Shown piece after piece: positions 6,497 to 12,474 of a stretch of DNA of 23,461 nt; position 1 is the stretch's first letter; the number at the start of each line of letters is the position of its first letter. The notes below the pieces were generated by a model. That model was not told the origin of the DNA and searched no databases. It worked only from the letters and a program-made list of their open reading frames with translations. The position numbers and the translations under genes were made by a program. The DNA lies in the IMG/VR virus record IMGVR_UViG_3300037475_000070, positions 1 through 23,461 of that record. One strand, written 5' to 3'. Source of the DNA: a virus.

Positions 6497-6640
6497 TAAG
6501 ACAGCGGCGACCAATAAGGCCACCCGCAGGTACATAGTACGGATGAGCAGCGGCCCAATAAGCACCCCTCTCCAGTGCGCGGGGATTCGGATACACACCA
6601 CCACGGCAACAACCGCCAACAGCATGAGAACGTACTTCAT
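6452..6640 (-). CDS. Small two-helix membrane protein
   Basis: The start chosen is ATG 6640, with GAGG nine bases upstream; the in-frame GTG at 6643 is less likely. The 62-aa product has two hydrophobic segments, residues about 3-17 (VLMLLAVVAVVVCI) and about 38-52 (RVALLVAAVLCLIPLV), joined by IPAHWRGVLIGPLL, which is itself fairly hydrophobic. The last six residues (YASYHS) come from the tandem duplication. It lies 13 bases downstream of the DUF4145 gene on the same strand and is probably cotranscribed. Function unknown. A holin-like or exclusion protein is possible on topology alone, but nothing more supports that. Confidence 0.5.
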   Translation of the reverse strand: MKYVLMLLAVVAVVVCIRIPAHWRGVLIGPLLIRTMYLRVALLVAAVLCLIPLVKRYASYHS

Positions 6641-6655
6641 CACCTGTAACCTCGC

Positions 6656-7321
6656 TTAGTCCCCTCCAACGATAGAAGGTGGCTTGGGTGCCTGAGTCTT
6701 CGGACTTGCAACACCGGCTGGCATCTTACGACCACGAGTCACCATGTCAGGCAGCACGAAGAGGAACTCAGCCAGAGCCTTGGCAAACTCGATGGACTTC
6801 CGTGCGTCGGCTTCCGTGGGGAGTGGAGCATCTTCATCCGCATGACGCTGGTCATTCGCGTCAAGCCTGACCTCGTGAGCCCATTCCGCCATCTCTGCTG
6901 TAATCAGGTTGTCCGCAGCCGCCTTGATGATACGGCTATTCAGAACGCCTTCCTTGTACCCCTTCGCCTTCAGCATTGCGTCCACCGAAGACGCAGCCAA
7001 CATAACCGCACCAGAAGGCGTGTGCATGGCGTCCAGAGCCTGTGTAAGGAACATCCGAGCCCGTTCAGGTACTGAGTGAGCTACAACCTCTGCGGAAGGC
7101 CACACTCGGGTTACAGTCGCTGTATCACCATCACGCACGCTCATTACCACACCACCACAACTAGCACAACGGAATGTAGACCACCAACGCTCGTTCTGGC
7201 CTTTGTAATTGGCGGTTGCTTCCGTGTGCGTCTTTGGGAGTCGTGGCTTGTTAATGCCGCAGTGTGGGCAACGCTCAAGGTTAAGTTCAGCCCCATCTGT
7301 TATCGGTTGTGATGTGCTCAT
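6656..7321 (-). CDS. DUF4145-family protein with zinc-binding N-terminus
   Basis: The 221-aa protein starts at ATG 7321. It follows the DUF4145 layout: a CPHC (18-21) and CASC (52-55) zinc ribbon, a beta segment, then helices containing ALDAM...GAVMLAASSVDAMLKAKGY, an I-I-K-A-A-A-D-N-L-I-T helix, and EVRLDANDQRHADED (about 150-164), the counterpart of the family's IR..GN.AAH motif. It ends with EFLFVLPDMVTRGR. DUF4145 domains have a HEPN-like helical fold, are common in phages and mobile elements, and are found fused to restriction components. A specific activity is not established. Gln and Arg replace the usual Gly/Ala in the N..H motif, but His is kept. No clear Shine-Dalgarno is visible. 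Confidence 0.75.
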   Translation of the reverse strand: MSTSQPITDGAELNLERCPHCGINKPRLPKTHTEATANYKGQNERWWSTFRCASCGGVVMSVRDGDTATVTRVWPSAEVVAHSVPERARMFLTQALDAMHTPSGAVMLAASSVDAMLKAKGYKEGVLNSRIIKAAADNLITAEMAEWAHEVRLDANDQRHADEDAPLPTEADARKSIEFAKALAEFLFVLPDMVTRGRKMPAGVASPKTQAPKPPSIVGGD

Positions 7322-7942
7322 GTTGGTTGAAAGTGTAGCAGCCGCTCGATTGGTAAGCCGCCACTGACCGTCATGGCGGTCACAAATTGGACGACCGAAT
7401 TGAGCGTGTCAGGAATGACACACGTGTTTACTCTAGGTATCAGTGGGTTAAATCCTCACATTGGGCTGACGCCCATCCTGAGCCCTGTTCCGGTGCCCAA
7501 TTCCGCGTCCAGAACGCCCGTTTTAGCTCGAAAACATAACTGGGTTGGAGGCTGCGTCCTCAGTCCCACTGATAATGCAGCACTTGCACACTTGGCTGGA
7601 GAAGAGAGCACACAGCACCCAAATTCCAGCCCCCGATTTTTTGACCATCCCCCGCCTAATTAGCCCCCACCAACACTTCAGGCCGCAAGTCGCGAAGCTT
7701 CCGCGTGCTGCGACTTCCCACCGCACGCCTGACATAGCTCTCTACTGCCGGGGAGCCGGGGAAAAGGATGCCTTCGCGAACTTTAGACCCGGCAGGGGTG
7801 CCCCCCGCCCCCGGTTCCAGCGGCAGAGCCATGACGAAATAAGCAAAATTATTAAAAACAACTAGCGCAACCTCACTAACCCTGTTTTCCGACTATCTCA
7901 ACCTGAGTGTGGGTCCCTATCCCCACTTAGGAGCTATAACTC
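7322..7942. other. Non-coding, stem-loop-rich divergent region
   Basis: About 620 bases separate the leftward DUF4145 gene from the rightward late operon. ORFs in it lack ribosome-binding sites and have skewed, proline/serine-rich composition, so I accept none. Several hairpins are visible: TGACCG/CGGTCA near 7367-7384, GTGTCA/TGACAC with a GGAA tetraloop (7406-7421), ATTGGGC/GCCCAAT near 7459-7502, and AAGTCGC/GCGACTT (7687-7716) enclosing the palindrome GAAGCTTC. The stretch 7750-7830 is C-rich, and 7835-7862 is A-rich. The A-rich part is followed by CTAGCGCAA (7862-7870), a partial match to the phage box. It probably holds the late-operon promoter and a long leader. Confidence 0.5.
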
Positions 7943-8194
7943 ATGGTCACCGTAACGCAGGACCCAACCAACCCGGAACGTCTGGTTCTGTCCATCACTC
8001 TCACCACCTACTTGGACAAGCTGCTCCTCCAGACCCTCTCCGATGAGGTCACCAACGCCATCCGTGCTCAAGCAGTGAAAGACCTCAGTTCCAACTCCGC
8101 CGTGAAGAAGCTAATCGCCAAGGCCGCAACCGCCAAGCTGCTCACCATGCTCGGTGCTGAGGCCGGTGCAGAGGTCGCTCCTGATGCCCAATAG
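7943..8194 (+). CDS. Hypothetical 83-aa protein opening the late module
   Basis: ATG 7943 follows AGGAG with nine bases of spacing, a good start. The protein has a beta-strand N-terminus (TVTQDPTNPERLVLSITLTTY) and two helices ending in an alanine-rich tail. There are no cysteines and no membrane segment. Its last 11 bases overlap the start of the glycosyltransferase gene. Position at the head of the packaging/virion module suggests coexpression with it. No family recognised. Confidence 0.65.
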   Translation: MVTVTQDPTNPERLVLSITLTTYLDKLLLQTLSDEVTNAIRAQAVKDLSSNSAVKKLIAKAATAKLLTMLGAEAGAEVAPDAQ

Positions 8195-9605
8195 CAATAT
8201 CAGTATGGTCGTCACATCCTGCGGTCGCCACGACCTTCTCCGCTCCACTCTGGAGTCGTTCTATCAGTTCACCGACATCGAGCCTCAGCAACTCATCATT
8301 GTTGAAGACTCCGATGCTGAGATGCCTGAGTTCCTGACCGACTTCATCTGGCGTCAGCGTAACCTTCTCTGGCTCGGCAACGGTAGACGCATCGGACAAA
8401 TCTACGCCATCGACCGTGCCTATGCGGAAGTGAAGCACGACTTCATCTTTCATTGTGAAGATGATTGGAAGTTTGTCGAAGGCGACTTCATCATGAAGTC
8501 CAAGCGGATTCTGGAACAGCATCCGGAGATTATTCAGGTCTCCCTCCGTGGCCCCAGTGGATGGCACCCCCTTCAGTCCGCCTTTAATGAGTACAAGGGT
8601 CTGGAAATTTCGTTCTTCATCGCCGAACCCTACTGGCGTGGCGGTTGGGGTGGACTCAGCTTCAATCCCGGCCTTCGCCGTACTGCCGACTATAAGAAGC
8701 TTGGCTCCTATGGCCGTCATGCTTCGTATGGCACCAGCGGTCTCGGTCACGAGTTCCAACTGTCGAAGACTCTGCTTGATGCTGGCTACCGCATTGCCGA
8801 CCTTGGACGAGAGATTGTTGTTCACACGGGCGGAACACGCTCCATGGCCGTCAAGCCGCTACCTCCGATGCCCAAGCTGCTCATCGCCGTCCCCGCTTGC
8901 TTCAAGTTCGAATATGGCCGTTGGGAGTCTGAGCAGTCGCCTTCCTACAACCAGTCAACTGCATGGGAAGGCCGGCCCTATGGCACCGACATTCACATCT
9001 CCGGTGACAATGACCGCATCGCTGCCATTCGTGACACATGGGCGAAGGACGTTTCGGTGTTCCCATACGTCACGCTCAAGTTCTTCTATGGGAAGCCCCC
9101 GACCGGCTACCCCCGCGAACCGCTTCCTGATGAGGTCTTCCTCGATTGTAAGGATGGCTACGCCCATCTTCCACAGAAGACCGTTGCCATCTGCCAGTGG
9201 GCGAATGAGCATGACGTTGACTACATCTACAAAGGGGATGACGATACCGCCGTCTACGTTGACCGGCTCGTCCGTGAACTTGCTCACACTCTGTTCGACT
9301 ATGCCGGTTGCGACCACCATGGTGTCTGCACAGGTGGCCCCGGCTACTTCCTCTCCCGTCGTGCCTTCCGGCTCGTAGCAACACAAGGCGGCTCTCCCGA
9401 CCATTGGGCTGAGGATGTGTGGGTGTCGAAGGTTCTCAACCGTAACAACATTTATCCGATGCTGCTTCCGGGTCACCGAGCCGGGTACACCGACCATTGG
9501 TTCTTCCCGAACGGCTACGACCCGACGTTGGAGCCGGAAGGCGTCGTCACCATGCACGCCATAAAGCCTGATGTGATGAGGCAGTGGCACAAGGAGAAGA
9601 AGTAA
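8184..9605 (+). CDS. Two-domain glycosyltransferase, GT2-like plus GT31-like
   Basis: The start is ATG 8184, with GAGG nine bases upstream, rather than the in-frame GTG at 8154; the product has 473 residues. The N-terminal half (about 5-225) is GT-A-fold GT2-like: NISMVVTSCGRHDLLRSTLESF, an IIVEDSD strand, and EDDW at 92-95 as the DXD-type metal site. The C-terminal half (about 240-473) has the ordered hallmarks of GT31 beta-1,3-glycosyltransferases: IRDTW (282-286), KGDDDTAVYVD from 350 with the DDD metal site, GGPGYFLS (384-391) and EDVW (410-413). Known GT31 enzymes are mostly eukaryotic galactosyl-, N-acetylglucosaminyl- or Fringe-type transferases that use UDP-sugars. The target here is unknown; candidates are a virion protein, modified DNA or host surface glycan. 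Its stop overlaps the next start (TAATG). Confidence 0.75.
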   Translation: MPNSNISMVVTSCGRHDLLRSTLESFYQFTDIEPQQLIIVEDSDAEMPEFLTDFIWRQRNLLWLGNGRRIGQIYAIDRAYAEVKHDFIFHCEDDWKFVEGDFIMKSKRILEQHPEIIQVSLRGPSGWHPLQSAFNEYKGLEISFFIAEPYWRGGWGGLSFNPGLRRTADYKKLGSYGRHASYGTSGLGHEFQLSKTLLDAGYRIADLGREIVVHTGGTRSMAVKPLPPMPKLLIAVPACFKFEYGRWESEQSPSYNQSTAWEGRPYGTDIHISGDNDRIAAIRDTWAKDVSVFPYVTLKFFYGKPPTGYPREPLPDEVFLDCKDGYAHLPQKTVAICQWANEHDVDYIYKGDDDTAVYVDRLVRELAHTLFDYAGCDHHGVCTGGPGYFLSRRAFRLVATQGGSPDHWAEDVWVSKVLNRNNIYPMLLPGHRAGYTDHWFFPNGYDPTLEPEGVVTMHAIKPDVMRQWHKEKK

Positions 9606-9781
9606 TGCCCATCAAGTCATTCACCTGTCCGCAATGCGGTGACCAGTTCTACCGCATCTACGGACGCCAAGAGTACGACGCAACCACCAGCGCAGAATGT
9701 CTGGAGTGTGGCACCGATTCACCCGCTGACACTCTGCCACTGCCAGCACGCAGAAATCCACAACACGGGATACAGAAATGA
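9605..9781 (+). CDS. Small zinc-ribbon protein
   Basis: ATG 9605 shares a base with the glycosyltransferase stop (TAATG) and has AGGAG eight bases upstream, so it is preferred over the longer frame from 9584. The 58-aa product carries CPQC and CLEC, spaced as in FmdB-like or rubredoxin-type zinc ribbons, followed by a proline-rich basic tail. Its TGA overlaps the small-terminase ATG. It may be a structural or regulatory cofactor protein. Function unknown. Confidence 0.6.
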   Translation: MPIKSFTCPQCGDQFYRIYGRQEYDATTSAECLECGTDSPADTLPLPARRNPQHGIQK

Positions 9782-10314
9782 CGTTTTCAAAACCTATAGA
9801 GAATGACTACGCGACCATTGATGGTTTGAAGACTCACCCCCTGTGGCAGCAGTTAACGGATAAGCAGAAGACCTTCGTCCTCACCTATATCGAGACGGAA
9901 GGCGACAGGCTGAAGTCCGCTAAGACTGCATTTGATGTGGAAACGGACAGGGCAGCAGTCGGAATGGCAGCACGCCTTCTCCGCAATTACCTAGTCCGTG
10001 GTGTTCTGTCCGCGTTCCATGGGTACGACATCGCTCATTCAACTGTTGGCAGGACTGAACTGTTGGCGATTATTTCCGCTCGTCTCCGGAGAACGGATTG
10101 TCCGTTCAGGGAATTCGAAGTGTTGACGCGCATGTACGCAGACATCAAGGGATGGCGTACCAACGTCAAGCCGGGTTTGAAGAAGAAGGTTGTGGAAGAG
10201 GACGAGGAAGAAGAACAAACGGCTCCGGAAGTGACCGACATTTTCAAGCTGGTGCAGCAATTGGAAAACAAAAAGAAGGTTGGCAATGAAGAAGACGAAA
10301 GTACAGACGATTGA
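9778..10314 (+). CDS. Terminase small subunit
   Basis: This 178-aa protein begins at ATG 9778 in an ATGA overlap. Residues about 24-70 (LTDKQKTFVLTYIETEGDRLKSAKTAFDV...AARLLRNYLVRGVL) match the helix-turn-helix DNA-binding domain of small terminases, whose classic form is LT.KQ..F...Y...G....AA..AG. The middle is helical (TELLAIISARL..CPFREFEVLTRMYADIKGW). The C-terminus is highly charged (KKKVVEEDEEEEQ, EEDESTDD), typical of the segment that contacts the large subunit. Small terminase recognises the packaging site and regulates the ATPase of the large subunit encoded at 10806. The intervening antisense gene splits the usual pair. Confidence 0.75.
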   Translation: MTFSKPIENDYATIDGLKTHPLWQQLTDKQKTFVLTYIETEGDRLKSAKTAFDVETDRAAVGMAARLLRNYLVRGVLSAFHGYDIAHSTVGRTELLAIISARLRRTDCPFREFEVLTRMYADIKGWRTNVKPGLKKKVVEEDEEEEQTAPEVTDIFKLVQQLENKKKVGNEEDESTDD

Positions 10315-10387
10315 CTTGAAGAAGGGGACTAAATCCCCCAAGGACAGCCCTCTCATGCGTTCACTAATGAAGAAGCCGACGAATTAG
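10286..10387 (+). CDS. Possible 33-aa basic peptide
   Basis: A short frame from ATG 10286 to TAG 10387 follows GAAGG with six bases of spacing and overlaps the end of the small-terminase gene in another frame. The product has nine lysines among 33 residues (MKKTKVQTIDLKKGTKSP...). It fills the gap before the antisense DUF2513 gene. Small basic peptides of this kind occur in phage late operons, but this could be chance. Confidence 0.3.
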   Translation: MKKTKVQTIDLKKGTKSPKDSPLMRSLMKKPTN

Positions 10388-10740
10388 TGGCCGAGACGCG
10401 CCCTTATCAGAGCATCCAGCACTTGTTTCAACCCGTACGCGGTCAAAGGCAAGCCGGATGTCTTCAATTTTTCCTTTGCTTGCTCCCAAAGCGTGGGCTT
10501 CTTCGATGCCTCAAGAAAATCATAACCGTCGTTTGTCATTCGAATTACGAAGGCAGTGTCATTGTTCATTGGACCGATGAACCTTGCCTCAACAAGACCT
10601 GCATCGTGTACTAGTCTCAAGTGACCAACAACATCCTGAATCGAATGCTCCATTAGCGGCTTGGCCGTCCATGGTTTCCCGTTAGGCTGCTCCTCAATGG
10701 CAAGAAGAATCTCCCTGAACAAATCCATGTCTCTGGTCAT
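10384..10740 (-). CDS. DUF2513-family protein, antisense moron between terminase genes
   Basis: The 118-aa protein starts at ATG 10740 with no Shine-Dalgarno. It matches DUF2513 from end to end: TRDMDLFREILLAIEE at the start, VGHLRLVHDAGLVEARF as the winged-helix middle, IRMTNDGYDFLEASKKPTLWEQAKEKL, and a hydrophobic C-terminal helix. DUF2513 proteins are common in prophages and integrative elements and are thought to be wHTH DNA-binding proteins; their role is unknown. It is the only leftward gene in the late region and lies exactly between the two terminase genes. That position marks it as an independently expressed cargo gene. TTGACG about 30 bases upstream may belong to its promoter, but no well-spaced -10 is visible. 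Confidence 0.75.
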   Translation of the reverse strand: MTRDMDLFREILLAIEEQPNGKPWTAKPLMEHSIQDVVGHLRLVHDAGLVEARFIGPMNNDTAFVIRMTNDGYDFLEASKKPTLWEQAKEKLKTSGLPLTAYGLKQVLDALIRARLGH

Positions 10741-10771
10741 GCTGACATTCTAACGGACCATTGCGTCAAGT

Positions 10772-10802
10772 AGCGCGAAGCGTTGACTATCCGCCCCTTT
10801 AG
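10772..10802 (+). promoter_or_regulatory. Degenerate AGCG box before the large terminase
   Basis: AGCGCGAAG begins at 10772 and TTTAG ends at 10802, just before the start codon. The AGCG-to-TTAG distance is 27 bases, close to the 30-31 of the best boxes, but the AACNAATA half is not conserved (TTGACTATC). It may be a weaker version of the same signal. Confidence 0.3.
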
Positions 10803-10805
10803 TTG

Positions 10806-12419
10806 ATGGATAACAACGCCAAACAATTACTCGCACGTGCTCAGAAGCTGGTGGAGGAGCGGGAACGCTGCCTCACCGACAAGATGTACCTCGCCAACGA
10901 GGTACTCGGTTATCAATTCCAGCCCGACGTTCATCAGGAACTTTTCGACCAGTTCTTGAAGATGGATGCTTCCAAGTCCATCCTCATGCTGGATTCGGTC
11001 AAAGACCGCCTGATTCTCTGGCCGCGAAACCACTACAAGACCACCAGCCTCACCGTTGAGATTATTCAACTCGTCATCAACTTTCCCGACATTGAAATTT
11101 GCATCATGCGTTCCACTATGAAGCAGTCTCAAAAGTGGCTGAACGAAATTGCAGCCCACTTCAGCGGGGAAGCAGCAGGTTCTCGATTCAAGGAACTGTT
11201 CCCCGAGTTTTGCGGAACCAGAAAGCAGTTGAAGCAAACAGCCAACAAGTTTGTCGTGCCATGCGGCAAGAAGCAGCACCGCGAACCAACTGTCTTCATC
11301 GCATCGTTCACATCGGATACGACCGGAGACCACTATGACGTTGGATTTTTCGATGACCTCGTAACAAAAGACAACTTTCAGAACCCCACGCAGCTTGCAA
11401 AAGTAATCACCGGATTTTGGGCAATCACCCCTCAGGTGAAGCCCGGTGGTTATCGCTACGTCTCTGGCACCCGTTACGCCAACGGCGATTTGTACGACGA
11501 AATCATTCGCAAGAACACGAACAAGAACTGGAAGATTAGCGTCAAGGATTGCTGGACAGACGACCAGAAGGGCGTTCGCTTCCCGATGAGGGTTGTGAAA
11601 TTCCCCAATGGAGTTGAGGAACCTGTCGGCTTCACTCGTGAACTCCTGTTGCAGATTCAGGAAACAGACCCCGGCATGTTCAGCAGTCAGTATTTGAACC
11701 GTCCGGTGTCAGAGTCTTACCAAAGCTTCACTGAAGACCAGATGACTTCCGCACTGGTTGACCCGGAACAACACACCAACCTCTCTACGCCCGTCATCTT
11801 CGTTGATTTGGCTTCAGGTCAGGGTCCGAAGGCTGACGATTGCGTCATTGCGGTCGGGAAGATTGACCTCAAATCGAATATCTACGTGGTTGACGCCCGT
11901 GGCGGTAAGTGGTCTCCGGAACAATTCGCAATGAACGTCATCGACATGACTGTTAAGCACCTACCGCTGAAGGTAATGTTCGAGAACACACACTCCACGG
12001 ATTACTTTATTTCCCAACTTCGAATGATTGCCACGGAAAAGGGGATTCACATTCCCGTTGACAAACTCAAAGTAGATAACAAACCAGATGCCAAGATGAT
12101 TCGAGTCAAGGGACTCGCGAGTCTTCTCACCCGTGGTCGTCTCCGCTTCTTCAAGGGATTGTCCTGTTGGGACAAGATGAAGAAACAGTTCATCAACTTC
12201 ACGGGCGACAGGCACGTCCACGACGACTATCCGGATACCGTGGCTTTGATGGCGAACTACTTCATTGGAAGTGCTCCTCCGCCCCCACCGGCTGAGAGCA
12301 ATTACATGGTCGCTTTGCTTGAGCGTGCCCACGCTTTTCAGGAGCACCAAAGAATGCTGCAAAACTCCCAAGAGCCGCAGGACGAAGGCGGAGGAATGGG
12401 CTCAGACTTCGCGTGCTGA
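10806..12419 (+). CDS. terL: Terminase large subunit
   Basis: The start taken is ATG 10806; the in-frame TTG at 10803 is less likely. The 537-aa protein has an N-terminal ATPase: WPRNHYKTTS at 72-81 is the divergent Walker A (R-x-H-x-K-T form of large terminases), and DVGFFDDL from 178 is Walker B with acidic D183/D184. The C-terminal nuclease of RNase H fold shows IFVDLASGQG (first catalytic Asp about 334), VMFENTHSTDYF as the second acidic strand, and DRHVHDDYPD (about 468-477) as the third acidic site. The enzyme cuts concatemeric DNA and pumps it into the prohead through the portal encoded next. No Shine-Dalgarno is visible; CCCTTTAG precedes the start. Length is usual for the family. Confidence 0.93.
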   Translation: MDNNAKQLLARAQKLVEERERCLTDKMYLANEVLGYQFQPDVHQELFDQFLKMDASKSILMLDSVKDRLILWPRNHYKTTSLTVEIIQLVINFPDIEICIMRSTMKQSQKWLNEIAAHFSGEAAGSRFKELFPEFCGTRKQLKQTANKFVVPCGKKQHREPTVFIASFTSDTTGDHYDVGFFDDLVTKDNFQNPTQLAKVITGFWAITPQVKPGGYRYVSGTRYANGDLYDEIIRKNTNKNWKISVKDCWTDDQKGVRFPMRVVKFPNGVEEPVGFTRELLLQIQETDPGMFSSQYLNRPVSESYQSFTEDQMTSALVDPEQHTNLSTPVIFVDLASGQGPKADDCVIAVGKIDLKSNIYVVDARGGKWSPEQFAMNVIDMTVKHLPLKVMFENTHSTDYFISQLRMIATEKGIHIPVDKLKVDNKPDAKMIRVKGLASLLTRGRLRFFKGLSCWDKMKKQFINFTGDRHVHDDYPDTVALMANYFIGSAPPPPPAESNYMVALLERAHAFQEHQRMLQNSQEPQDEGGGMGSDFAC

Positions 12420-12427
12420 GCCGCACC

Positions 12428-12464
12428 AGCGCAAAGAAACGAATATAGGGGTCTTAGTTAGAGG
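12428..12464 (+). promoter_or_regulatory. Conserved box and RBS before the portal gene
   Basis: AGCGCAAAGAAACGAATATA starts at 12428, nine bases after the terminase stop codon, and TTAGAGG starts at 12458, 30 bases later. GAGG lies ten bases before the portal ATG at 12475. The same layout recurs at 17056 and 18415. I read it as a promoter-like element with a conserved leader and ribosome-binding segment. No host sigma-70 -35/-10 pair is apparent. Confidence 0.55.
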
Positions 12465-12474
12465 TTTAGATATA

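Noticed and set aside
7425-7480. Possible T-arm of a second tRNA (GTGGG, TTAAATC, CTCAC)
   Set aside because: The loop does not match the TTCRANN consensus, and no acceptor or anticodon arm could be built around it.
7521-7536. GTTTTAGCTCGAAAAC, reminiscent of a Cas9-type CRISPR repeat start
   Set aside because: Single occurrence, no regularly spaced repeats and no cas genes; it is just a short imperfect palindrome.
7373-7865. Rightward ORFs of 96 and 106 codons and a leftward ORF of 70 codons in the divergent region
   Set aside because: They lack ribosome-binding sites, are Pro/Ser/Cys-skewed, and overlap one another and the hairpins.
8142-8825. Leftward 227-codon ORF opposite the glycosyltransferase
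   Set aside because: Shadow frame; the rightward strand has ordered glycosyltransferase motifs, a good start site and coupled neighbours.
8955-9590. Leftward 211-codon ORF opposite the GT31-like half
   Set aside because: Shadow of the same gene; no ribosome-binding site or family features.
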